From NCBI GenBank assembly GCA_944320135.1, contig CALUGI010000025.1, forward strand, positions 1-46,598: a DNA stretch of 46,598 nucleotides, written 5' to 3'. Made by a program: the position numbers and the translations under genes. Under the pieces are notes generated by a model, which was not told where the DNA came from, did no database searches, and saw only the letters and a program-made list of their open reading frames with translations. Source of the DNA: an uncultured Phocaeicola sp. (GTDB taxonomy: Bacteria; Bacteroidota; Bacteroidia; Bacteroidales; Bacteroidaceae). Each line of letters starts with the position of its first letter. The first letter of the stretch is position 1. Below are positions 1 through 7,966 of this stretch, piece by piece.

Positions 1-171
1 ACAAACTTCCGCCGAACAAGCAAGAAAAGGCCGACGGTTTTTTTCAACAAAAAACGAAAAAAACAAAGAAACTACTGGAAACCAAACCTATATACATGCA
101 AGAAAACGGAACGGGGGAAAAACGCAATGAAAAGTATACACCTTTATATATAGAAAGAATCCTCATCAAAG
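1..171. other. Gene-free left edge with two repeat units
   Basis: No coding region is visible. Bases 2-45 hold two units of the 22-bp-period intergenic repeat family, one starting at 2 (CAAACTTCCGCC) and one at 24 (GAAAAGGCCGACGG). The rest is A-rich and lies downstream of the minus-strand CBS-domain gene. Confidence 0.6.
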
Positions 172-1473
172 TCAAGCATCCTCACCGCCTTCGTCTTCAC
201 CAGCAGGAATAGTCACCAACACCTTGTCAATCCGCGCCCCATCCATATCTACAACTTCAAGCACGAATCCTTTCCATTCGAGCGACTCCCCGCTTTGAGG
301 AATATGCTGAAGCTGCTGCAATATCAGTCCGCCCAAAGTATGATAATCGGCGTTCTCAAACAAATCCCTCCGCTTGAAATACGACAAAAAGTCGTACAGC
401 GGACACTGACCGTCCACCAGCCATCCTTCTTTATTCACACGCTTGATAATATCCGGTTCTTCTTCAGGATCATCCATCGAACCAACCAGACCCTCCAGAA
501 TATCCCGTAAAGTTATGATTCCGACGCACGAACCAAATTCGTCGCAAACCAACGCCCGGCTGATTTTCTTCTGCTTCATCTGCTCCAGCGTCTTGTAGAC
601 GTTCATGTTTTCGTGGAAATATACAGGCTCATGAGTAAGCGCATCCATATTAAAGTCCGGTTCCGACAAATGCAACACCAAATCTTTCAGATTTACCACA
701 CCTTTCACATGGTCCAAGTCGCCTTCTTCCACCACCGGATAAAACTCGTAAAGATGCCCGCTCAACACCTCACGAACCTCATCGGCCGTCATAGCCGACT
801 CCAGACACACAATGTCGCCCTTGTGGGTCATAATCGACCCCACCTTCAAGTCGCCCAGCAAAAACACCCGCTGCACAATGTCTTGCTCCACAGGCTGCAC
901 CTCGCCGTCTTCGGTTCCTTCCTGAATAATCGACTTGATTTCTTCTTCTGTCACCTTGCTGCCCGATTCCTGTATCCCCAACAAGTTGAACATCACTTCG
1001 GTGCTTTTCGAGAGCAGCCACACGAAGGGCAAAGCGATTTTTGCCAAAACATTCATCGGACGTGCCACCAATTTGGCAGCCTTTTCCGCCACTCCCAAAC
1101 CGATCCGCTTAGGAACAAGCTCGCCGAAGATAATCGTAAGATAAGTCACTATCACCACAATCACCACCTGAGCCAGCACAGGGGCATAAGCAGAAGGAAT
1201 CCCCCACGAAGCCAACACTCCGGCCAGCTCCGCCGCAATTTTGTTGCCCGAATAGATACCGGTCAGAATGCCTATCAACGTTATGCCGATTTGAACAGTA
1301 GAAAGGAAACGGTCGGGGTCTTCTGCCAGCCTCAATGCCACGCGGGCCGACTTGTTTCCGTTTTTTGCATCTGTAGAGAGCCGAGACTTACGGGCTGATA
1401 TTAATGCCACCTCGGACATGGCGAAAATGCCGTTAAGCACTATCAACCCGACAATAATGATTATTTCATCCAT
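172..1473 (-). CDS. Hemolysin-family CNNM/CBS/CorC_HlyC domain membrane protein
   Basis: A 433-residue inner-membrane protein of the HlyC/CorC (TlyC) family, whose members are linked to magnesium or other cation efflux or homeostasis. The order is standard: an N-terminal DUF21/CNNM membrane domain with about four hydrophobic segments (residues 1-160, starting MDEIIIIVGLIVLNGIFAMS), two CBS domains (about 205-330; KVGSIMTHK marks the first), and a C-terminal CorC_HlyC domain (about 345-425, with the YHTLGGLIL motif). The length is normal and no part is missing. It is transcribed leftward as a single gene. A TAnnTTTG element lies 26 bases upstream of the start codon. The family is clear, but the transported ion cannot be read from sequence. 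The name 'hemolysin' is historical and should not be taken as a function. Confidence 0.9.
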   Translation of the reverse strand: MDEIIIIVGLIVLNGIFAMSEVALISARKSRLSTDAKNGNKSARVALRLAEDPDRFLSTVQIGITLIGILTGIYSGNKIAAELAGVLASWGIPSAYAPVLAQVVIVVIVTYLTIIFGELVPKRIGLGVAEKAAKLVARPMNVLAKIALPFVWLLSKSTEVMFNLLGIQESGSKVTEEEIKSIIQEGTEDGEVQPVEQDIVQRVFLLGDLKVGSIMTHKGDIVCLESAMTADEVREVLSGHLYEFYPVVEEGDLDHVKGVVNLKDLVLHLSEPDFNMDALTHEPVYFHENMNVYKTLEQMKQKKISRALVCDEFGSCVGIITLRDILEGLVGSMDDPEEEPDIIKRVNKEGWLVDGQCPLYDFLSYFKRRDLFENADYHTLGGLILQQLQHIPQSGESLEWKGFVLEVVDMDGARIDKVLVTIPAGEDEGGEDA

Positions 1474-1498
1474 AAAAATTAAAAAAGTGTTCGGGCAA

Positions 1499-1506
1499 CA
1501 AAAATA
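1499..1506 (-). promoter_or_regulatory. -7 promoter element of the CBS-domain gene
   Basis: Reads TATTTTTG on the minus strand, matching the Bacteroidetes -7 consensus TAnnTTTG, 26 bases upstream of the ATG at 1473. No good TTTG -33 element is seen at the usual distance. Confidence 0.5.
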
Positions 1507-1583
1507 CGAGATTGTTCACATCAACAGGCATACGCACATGACAATTAAATTGTTTTAACAAAGGCTTCCTTGCGCAAAAACAG

Positions 1584-2489
1584 TCAAACAGCCGCGCAAC
1601 GCTCGAACCCTTCCTTCATCAAGCGCTTCAGGGCCAATACCTCGTCCGTAAGCAACCCTGTTTTCCTGAATCCGATATAAAACATGCTCTCCAAAGGGCG
1701 GCAACCGTCCCACAATTTAACTATCTCATGCCGGGAAATAGCATCGCGGCACAAAGATTCAGGTAAGACAGCCAATCCACGCTTGTTCGACAGGCAGCGC
1801 ATGACGGAACACTCGTCAGGCAGAATGTAATTCGGAGAGAAATCGGGCTCTTTCCCGAAATTCAATTTCCAGAAAAGATTGAATTGTTCGCTGTCTGCCG
1901 CGTTATACCACAACTGGGACTGCAGCCAGCCGGCAAGCCGCTTTTCGCACCCCGCCAAATCAGCAAAACCGGACACGTCCGTACATGCGCCGGCCACCAG
2001 CACAAAGCGAATCGCTCCCAGTTCTTCGTAACAGACATTGCGCAAAGGGACTTCCTGACTAAAAACAGCTACATCAACCGTTCCGTGCGCCAAAAGCGGA
2101 ATCAGATTTTCGGCGCTCTCTATATGCAGCACCATATTGAAATCCAAATCCGGCAAACGGCTCTCTAAAAACTGATAATACAAGTAAGGATACATCCCCA
2201 CGCTCAACGTACTTCTTCCCGCTTTCTTTTTTTTGCGAAAGTTTCCCTCCACTTCTTCCAGCTTCTCCAACGAATTGCACACTTGCCGATAAAGCATCTT
2301 CGCCCGCTCGTTCGGAACCATCCTGCGGGTGTTGCGCTTGAACAGCGGGTATCCCACATAAGATTCCAGCGCGTTCAGATGCAGGCTCACCCCCGGCTGG
2401 GAGATGTTCAATTCTTTAGCGGCATCGCTCATTGTTCCCGTCTCAAACACGGCCTTGAAGGTTCTGAACCATTCCAAATCTGTTTTCAT
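1584..2489 (-). CDS. LysR-family transcriptional regulator
   Basis: A 301-residue LysR-type regulator. Residues 1-60 form the winged helix-turn-helix (LEWFRTFKAVFETGTMSDAA, then ISQPGVSLHLNALE). Residues 90-295 form the periplasmic-binding-protein-like effector domain. Members of this family bind DNA as tetramers and often control a divergently transcribed neighbour. The neighbour here is the xusABC-like operon, whose start lies 255 bp away. That control by this protein is an inference from gene arrangement only. The effector is unknown. Length and domain content are normal. The array of 22-bp-period repeats sits between this gene and the receptor gene. A role unrelated to iron uptake is equally possible, because no operator for this regulator could be recognised. 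Confidence 0.9.
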   Translation of the reverse strand: MKTDLEWFRTFKAVFETGTMSDAAKELNISQPGVSLHLNALESYVGYPLFKRNTRRMVPNERAKMLYRQVCNSLEKLEEVEGNFRKKKKAGRSTLSVGMYPYLYYQFLESRLPDLDFNMVLHIESAENLIPLLAHGTVDVAVFSQEVPLRNVCYEELGAIRFVLVAGACTDVSGFADLAGCEKRLAGWLQSQLWYNAADSEQFNLFWKLNFGKEPDFSPNYILPDECSVMRCLSNKRGLAVLPESLCRDAISRHEIVKLWDGCRPLESMFYIGFRKTGLLTDEVLALKRLMKEGFERCAAV

Positions 2490-2518
2490 ATCTTTCTCAT
2501 TCTAAAAATCCGTTCTGA

Positions 2519-2649
2519 AAAACGCCCGCGCATTTTAACCGAAACGCGCGGAACTTTCAACCAAAGCGCGAAGGCATACATCTGAAACGCGGGCGCATCT
2601 TTCATGCAAAGCCAAACAATTTTTATAGAAACCTCAAAGTTTTCTTATT
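2519..2649. repeat. Array of six degenerate 22-bp repeats between lysR and xusA
   Basis: Successive units begin at about 2519, 2541, 2562, 2584, 2606 and 2628, so the step is 21-22 bp throughout. The best units start GAAACGCGCGG (2541) and GAAACGCGGGCGC (2584), and each carries a TTT tract about 14 bases later. The later units lose the GC core. The array ends at the putative -33 position of the xusA promoter. Confidence 0.75.
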
Positions 2650-2679
2650 TCCGCAATCCGGCTTTATCACTTATCTTTG
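2648..2679 (+). promoter_or_regulatory. Promoter of the xusABC-like operon
   Basis: TATCTTTG at 2672-2679 is a perfect Bacteroidetes -7 element. TTTC at 2648-2651, 20 bases upstream, is a three-of-four match to the -33 TTTG. Transcription would start near 2686, giving a leader of about 60 bases. No Fur box could be recognised with confidence. Confidence 0.6.
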
Positions 2680-2744
2680 CGGCACAAAAATAATTCTTAT
2701 TTAGAACAAATAAAAACATTAACAATTAAAAAACCACAAACGCC

Positions 2745-5168
2745 TTGAAAACAACATTCAGCACATTCTTCTTTTTGACGCTTTTAACATTAAGCGCTCC
2801 GGCTGACGCGCAACACAGACATGCGAGGGGACGCGGAGGAAAACCGGCGCTCCCGCTATCCGGAAAGGTGGTATCCGACGACAACACCCCTATAGACTTC
2901 GCCACCGTCTACCTGAAGGGAACAACTTTCGGATGCACGACCGACAGCAAAGGCATATACCGCCTGCACATCCCGCCCGGAACCTATACCCTGGCCGTAT
3001 CTATGCTCGGATTCGAAGCATACGAAAAGGAAATCGAAATAAGCTACGGGAAAGAGACCCGCCACGATGTAACCCTCCGTCCGGATGCGGAGGAACTGGA
3101 AGAAGTAGTGGTGGTGTCCAACGGAGTGGGCAGAGTGAAACGTTCGGCATTCAATGCTGTGGCCTTGGATGCGACCGAACTCCAAAACACGACCAAAACT
3201 TTGAGCGAAGCCCTCCAGAAACTTCCGGGCATGAAGTTGAGAGAATCGGGCGGCGTAGGCTCAGACATGCAGCTGATGCTGGACGGATTCAGCGGCAAAC
3301 ACGTAAAAGTATTCATCGACGGAATGCCGCAAGAAGGGGCGGGCACTGCATTCGACCTGAACAACATTCCGGTGAATTTCGCCGAAAGAATCGAAGTATA
3401 CAAAGGCGTGGTGCCTGTAGGGTTCGGAACGGACGCATTGGGAGGCATCGTCAACATCGTCACCAACAAGAAGAAGCGCAACTGGTTTCTGGACGCATCC
3501 TATTCATACGGTTCGTTCAACACCCACAAATCATACGTCAACTTCGGGCAAAGCCTCAAAAACGGATTCACTTACGAAGTCAACGCGTTTCAGAACTACT
3601 CGGACAACGACTACCACATCGACAATTGGGTAGAACAGTTCAACCACGAAAACAACACGTCCGTCAGCGACGAGAATACCATTTACCGGGTAAAGCGTTT
3701 CAACGACACGTTCCATAACGAAGCGGTCATCGGAAAGATAGGCGTAACCGACAAGCCTTGGGCCGACCGCCTGATGTTCGGCTTTGCCTATTCGCACTTC
3801 TACAAAGAAATACAGAACGGAGTGTATCAAGAGATAGTATTCGGCGAAAAGCACCGCCACGGGCATTCCTTCGTGCCTTCCGCAGAATACCGCAAAAAAG
3901 ACCTGTTCATAAAGGGACTGGACGTAACGGCCACAGCCAACTACAACCACAATCTCACGACCAACGTAGACACTGTCATGTATAAATACAACTGGTTTGG
4001 AGAACGTATGCCCAAAAAGACGGCAGGAGAACAGGCCAACCAATACAGCGAGCAAAAGAATACCAACTGGAACGCCACGTTCACGCTCAACTATCGGATA
4101 AGCAATGCGCACACGCTCACGCTCAGCCACGTGTTCAGCGCGTTCAAACGTACCGGAAGAAGCCTGATACCCACCAACTCGAAATTGGAAAATTATGACG
4201 TGCCGACTCAGACACGAAAAAACATCACCGGACTGTCATACCGCCTGATGCCTTCGGAAAAGTGGAACCTGTCCGTATTCGGGAAATACTACGGTTCGAC
4301 AAGCAAAGGAACAGTGCAGCTGACTGACAACAACGCAGGAAGCGATGTCATGGTGACACAAGACGTGAGTTCCTTCGGCTACGGAGCGGCCGGCACCTAT
4401 TTCCTGCACGATTTGCAGATAAAGCTCTCATACGAAAAGGCACTCCGTATGCCAAGCACCCAAGAACTGTTCGGCGACGGAGACTTGGAAGCCGGGAAAG
4501 CCGACCTGAAACCGGAACGGAGCGACAACGTAAACCTCAACCTCAGCTACCAAAGACAGTTCGGAAAGCACGGAGTGTATGCGGAAGGTGCGCTCATTTA
4601 CCGAAACACGCACGATTACATCAAGCGCGACCTCTCCACCGTGGGCGGCACAAGCTACGGAAGCTACACCAACCACGGGAGGGTAGAGACGAAAGGCTTC
4701 AACATATCGCTGCGATACAGCTACGACAAATGGTTCAATGCGGGAGGCACATTCAACAGCCTGGACACGAAGGACAAAGAAAAGAAGCGAGCGGCAAGCA
4801 GCGGACAGCAAGCGCTGACATACGGCCAGCGCATCCCCAACGTTCCTTACATGTTTGCCAATTTCGATGCAAACTTGTCTTGGCGCGACCTGTTTGCCCA
4901 AGGGAACATGCTGACCGTCGGATGGGACTGCTTCTACCAACATGAGTTTCCGCTCTATTGGGAGAGTTTCGGCGACGCTTCCACCAAGCTCAAGGTGCCG
5001 GAACAGATTTCGCACAACCTCACGTTGAGCTACAGCATCGGAAACGGGAAATACAACTTCTCGGTAGAATGCAGAAACCTTGCCGACGCCAAGCTGTACG
5101 ACAACTTCAGCCTGCAAAAAGCTGGAAGGGCTTTCTACGGGAAAGTGCGCGTTTATTTCGGAAATTAA
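2745..5168 (+). CDS. xusA: TonB-dependent outer-membrane receptor, XusA-like
   Basis: An 807-residue outer-membrane active transporter. A signal peptide (residues 1-22, ending ADAQ) is followed by a His/Arg-rich stretch (HRHARGRGG), a carboxypeptidase-regulatory-like beta domain (about 38-115), a plug domain (about 120-240, with VKVFIDGMPQEG and GVVPVGFGTDALGGIVNIV), and a 22-stranded-barrel-like remainder ending in an aromatic residue region (VRVYFGN). The start is TTG at 2745: an in-frame TAA at 2727 rules out any upstream ATG, and TTG sits exactly before the signal peptide. It is followed by a DUF4374 lipoprotein and a PepSY protein, the order known for XusABC of Bacteroides thetaiotaomicron, which imports enterobactin-type and salmochelin-type siderophores made by other bacteria. 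The substrate here is inferred from that synteny and could be a different iron chelate. Confidence 0.85.
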   Translation: MKTTFSTFFFLTLLTLSAPADAQHRHARGRGGKPALPLSGKVVSDDNTPIDFATVYLKGTTFGCTTDSKGIYRLHIPPGTYTLAVSMLGFEAYEKEIEISYGKETRHDVTLRPDAEELEEVVVVSNGVGRVKRSAFNAVALDATELQNTTKTLSEALQKLPGMKLRESGGVGSDMQLMLDGFSGKHVKVFIDGMPQEGAGTAFDLNNIPVNFAERIEVYKGVVPVGFGTDALGGIVNIVTNKKKRNWFLDASYSYGSFNTHKSYVNFGQSLKNGFTYEVNAFQNYSDNDYHIDNWVEQFNHENNTSVSDENTIYRVKRFNDTFHNEAVIGKIGVTDKPWADRLMFGFAYSHFYKEIQNGVYQEIVFGEKHRHGHSFVPSAEYRKKDLFIKGLDVTATANYNHNLTTNVDTVMYKYNWFGERMPKKTAGEQANQYSEQKNTNWNATFTLNYRISNAHTLTLSHVFSAFKRTGRSLIPTNSKLENYDVPTQTRKNITGLSYRLMPSEKWNLSVFGKYYGSTSKGTVQLTDNNAGSDVMVTQDVSSFGYGAAGTYFLHDLQIKLSYEKALRMPSTQELFGDGDLEAGKADLKPERSDNVNLNLSYQRQFGKHGVYAEGALIYRNTHDYIKRDLSTVGGTSYGSYTNHGRVETKGFNISLRYSYDKWFNAGGTFNSLDTKDKEKKRAASSGQQALTYGQRIPNVPYMFANFDANLSWRDLFAQGNMLTVGWDCFYQHEFPLYWESFGDASTKLKVPEQISHNLTLSYSIGNGKYNFSVECRNLADAKLYDNFSLQKAGRAFYGKVRVYFGN

Positions 5169-5192
5169 GGACACAACTAAAATACAAAAGCT

Positions 5193-6608
5193 ATGAACAG
5201 AAAAAAGTTAATCTCAGGTTTAGCGACCGCCCTGATTGCCGGGGGAACGTTTACGGCATGCAACAGTGAAGACGGACCTTCGTTCGAAAGCCACAACAGC
5301 TTCAAAGGGAACTACATCATTCCGGCCACCGCAGGAGAAACCACCTATCTGCTGACATCGGAAACGCTGGATGAAGGAGAAATATCGGTGTACGGAAGCG
5401 GAAAGGAGTTTCAAGACAACATCTCCTACTGGATTTTCTATGACGAGAACTACTTCTTCGGAATCACCTACAACGACGGGGACAACGGAACCGGAGGATG
5501 CTACTATCTGGACGCGAACAACGTGCCGCAGAAGAAGCACTCTTACAACTTCAACCGCTTCACCACATACGGGAAGTGGGGAGAAAACGTCATCACCGTC
5601 TCTACAGGAGACACGGACAACGCCGACGCGCAAGGCAACAAAGAGCAGGGATTCCTCATCAACTACTTGAACGCCAAAGACGGCACCAACAGCACCAACA
5701 GCAAACACATCTCCGCCGAGAACTTCCTCGGCAACGGAGAGAAGGTGACGATGGCGGGAATGGTGGAAGCCAACGGAAAACTCTACACTTCCATCATACC
5801 GATGGGCATGAGCCATTACGGAGTAAACACCTGGCCCGACAAGGTAGTCAGCCAAGACTATATCGCCACCGGCGAGGGAGGAAGCGGAAGCGGCAAATAC
5901 ACGGCCGGACAAATCCCGTCTACACAACATCCCGACCAGGCGCATATCGCCATCTACAGCGGAAGCTCATTTGAGGAAAAGCCGGTTATCGCCACGACCG
6001 ACAAAATCGGTTTTGCCTGCGGACGAATGAGATCGCAGTACTACCAAACTATATGGTGCGACGACGACGGGAACCTTTACGTGTTCTCCGGAGGATACGG
6101 GCGCACCACCGACCCGAACGGAGGCACGAACCTGAAGGCAAGGGCACAAGGGAAACTCCAGTCAGGCGTAGTGCGCATTCCGGCCGGAGCGACAGACTTC
6201 GACGATTATTATTGCAACCTCGAAACGATGGAGGGGGCGAGCGGACATCCGCTGTTCAGATGCTGGCACGTAGGCGGCGACTATTTCCTGCTCAACAACT
6301 ACAGCTGCTCGATCGATGAGGTGAAAACGCTCGGCACAAAAGCGCCGAAAGCGGAGATGGTCATTTTCAAAGCCACCGAGAAACGCCTCATCCCCATCAC
6401 GGGCCTGCCGGAAGCGGAAACAATTTCTTCGTTCGGCAACACTCCTTATCTGGAGAACAAGCATTTCTACATTCCCGTGCTGACCACGGAAAACGGGGCG
6501 AAACCTACATTCTACAAAGTCAACCCGGAAACAGGGGAAGCCGTAAAAGGCTTGACAGTGGAAGCGGACGAAGTGGCGCTCGCCGGGAAAGTGGCGTTGG
6601 TGAAATAA
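5193..6608 (+). CDS. xusB: DUF4374 surface lipoprotein, XusB-like siderophore-binding protein
   Basis: A 471-residue lipoprotein. The lipobox ends at Cys23 (TFTAC) and is followed by NSEDG, an acidic stretch resembling the Bacteroidetes lipoprotein export signal for surface display. The rest is repetitive beta-strand sequence of the DUF4374 type (for example [18 protein letters not shown] near residues 288-305), consistent with a beta-propeller. In Bacteroides thetaiotaomicron the homologous XusB is an extracellular siderophore-binding protein that works with the XusA receptor. The gene starts 24 bases after xusA, so they are almost surely co-transcribed. The role is assigned from family and synteny. 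I could not identify siderophore-contacting residues. Confidence 0.8.
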   Translation: MNRKKLISGLATALIAGGTFTACNSEDGPSFESHNSFKGNYIIPATAGETTYLLTSETLDEGEISVYGSGKEFQDNISYWIFYDENYFFGITYNDGDNGTGGCYYLDANNVPQKKHSYNFNRFTTYGKWGENVITVSTGDTDNADAQGNKEQGFLINYLNAKDGTNSTNSKHISAENFLGNGEKVTMAGMVEANGKLYTSIIPMGMSHYGVNTWPDKVVSQDYIATGEGGSGSGKYTAGQIPSTQHPDQAHIAIYSGSSFEEKPVIATTDKIGFACGRMRSQYYQTIWCDDDGNLYVFSGGYGRTTDPNGGTNLKARAQGKLQSGVVRIPAGATDFDDYYCNLETMEGASGHPLFRCWHVGGDYFLLNNYSCSIDEVKTLGTKAPKAEMVIFKATEKRLIPITGLPEAETISSFGNTPYLENKHFYIPVLTTENGAKPTFYKVNPETGEAVKGLTVEADEVALAGKVALVK

Positions 6609-6619
6609 CTGTCCGGCCC

Positions 6620-6706
6620 GAAGCGTCCCGGCGTTTTGCGGAAATGCCGGGACGCTTCAACCGGAATGTCGGGACGTTTTTCAAAAACGCCGGCACGAAC
6701 ATTTAC
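6620..6706. repeat. Four-unit degenerate ~22-bp repeat between xusB and xusC
   Basis: Units start at about 6620 (GAAGCGTCCCGGCG), 6641 (GAAATGCCGGGACG), 6664 (GAATGTCGGGACG) and 6685 (AAACGCCGGCACG), giving steps of 21-23 bp. CGGGACG occurs at the same place in units two and three. The array fills almost the whole gap between the two genes. Confidence 0.75.
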
Positions 6707-6718
6707 AATCAAAGAACG

Positions 6719-7831
6719 ATGAGAAAAATTTTCCACAAAATCCATTTATGGCTGTCCCTCCCGGCGGGCATTCTGATTTCCGTCATTTGCTTGTCCGGAG
6801 CGGCGTTAGTGTTTGAAACGGACATCACGCAGGCGCTCTCCCCGCACCTTTACCGCACGGAAACGCCCGAAAACGGAACTTTTCTGAAGCCCTCCGAACT
6901 GGCAGCACGCATACACGAACAGACAAACGAACCGCTTACGCTCGTATCTTTGCAAATGCCCGGCACTCCGGACGGAGCGTGTATGGCAAGTTTCAAGGAA
7001 TCGGGAAAGAAGAAACTGAGCGTCAATCCCTATACAGGGGAGGTGAACGGGTGGACAAAAAGCTATCCGTTTTTCCAAACCATGCGGAAACTCCACCGGT
7101 GGTTCATGGACTCTCCGGCCCGAAAAGGAGAAAAGTCTGCAGGAAAAGTCGCGGTAGGAATTTCCACCTTCCTGATGGCATTTATCCTTGTCACAGGGAT
7201 TGCCGTCTGGATACCGAAAAATGCCAGAGCGTTGAGGAACAGGCTGAAAGTGTCATGCAACAAAGGATGGAAGCGCTTCTTTTACGACACCCATGTGAGT
7301 TTGGGATTTTACGCCGCCATTCCGCTGCTTGTCATGGCGCTGACGGGGCTTACCTGGTCATTCGGATGGTACCGAAACGCAGCTTATTCCCTCTTCGGCG
7401 GAAACCTCCAAACCGATTCTTCCCGCGCAAAGGGCATAAAGGAAAAAGAAGTCCGCGAACTTTCAGGAAATGCCTTGACGACCGATTATAGGGCATGGGA
7501 CCGCGCATACGGCCAACTCCTGACACGCTATCCCGAACACAAGTCAGTCACGCTGTCCGACGGACAAGCCCAAATAGTCCCAGACCGAACATCCCTTCTG
7601 CCCAAAAGCGACCGGGTGCGGTTCGACATGCAAAACGGAGAAATCAAAGAAATTATCCCCTACAGCAACATTCCCCGTTCGCAAACGCTGAAAGGATGGT
7701 TTTATGCGTTCCATACCGGAAGCTGGGGCGGAACGGCAACCAAGATACTCTACTTCGCAGCCGCACTGGTTGGAGGCATCCTCCCCCTGAGCGGCTATTG
7801 GATATGGCTGAAGCGGAAACGGCTCATCTGA
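6719..7831 (+). CDS. xusC: PepSY-domain membrane protein, XusC-like (putative ferric-siderophore reductase)
   Basis: A 370-residue inner-membrane protein of the PepSY_TM family with about four membrane segments: residues 12-35, about 145-165 (FLMAFILVTGIAVWIP), about 195-215 (GFYAAIPLLVMALTGLTWSF), and about 345-365 just before a basic C-terminus. Conserved histidines sit at segment ends (FHKIHLW at the N-terminus, MRKLHRWF, YDTHVSLG, FHTGSWGG). Proteins of this type such as FoxB release iron from siderophores by reduction. The ATG at 6719 is chosen because the longer frame starting at 6644 would translate through the repeat array and delay the first helix. It is the last gene of the xusABC-like operon. 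The reductase role is inferred from family and context. Confidence 0.8.
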   Translation: MRKIFHKIHLWLSLPAGILISVICLSGAALVFETDITQALSPHLYRTETPENGTFLKPSELAARIHEQTNEPLTLVSLQMPGTPDGACMASFKESGKKKLSVNPYTGEVNGWTKSYPFFQTMRKLHRWFMDSPARKGEKSAGKVAVGISTFLMAFILVTGIAVWIPKNARALRNRLKVSCNKGWKRFFYDTHVSLGFYAAIPLLVMALTGLTWSFGWYRNAAYSLFGGNLQTDSSRAKGIKEKEVRELSGNALTTDYRAWDRAYGQLLTRYPEHKSVTLSDGQAQIVPDRTSLLPKSDRVRFDMQNGEIKEIIPYSNIPRSQTLKGWFYAFHTGSWGGTATKILYFAAALVGGILPLSGYWIWLKRKRLI

Positions 7832-7871
7832 CGGAAGAAAGCCAGCAACCCGCCTGTCTGCCGCGCAAAAC

Positions 7872-7920
7872 AGACCGCTCACTATCCGCACAAATACCGT
7901 TTGGCAGTCTCGTTTTTTTT
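7872..7920 (+). terminator. Possible terminator of the xusABC-like operon
   Basis: An imperfect stem (AGACCGC at 7872-7878 with GGCAGTCT at 7903-7910, one mismatch and a long loop) is followed by eight T at 7913-7920. The stem is weak, but the T tract and position after xusC support termination. Confidence 0.35.
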
Positions 7921-7931
7921 CCATATATTCG
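7900..7931 (+). promoter_or_regulatory. Promoter of the hybrid two-component regulator gene
   Basis: TTTG at 7900-7903 and TATATTCG at 7924-7931, separated by 20 bases, match the Bacteroidetes -33/-7 arrangement with one mismatch. The start codon is 36 bases further on, so the gene probably has its own promoter. Confidence 0.5.
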
Positions 7932-7966
7932 CATCATCGTAAAAACGTTTTTGAGAACCTTTTTGA

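Noticed and set aside
2519-2649. Repeat arrays read as CRISPR
   Set aside because: Units are adjacent, about 22 bp in total and degenerate; there are no unique spacers between identical repeats and no cas genes in the window.
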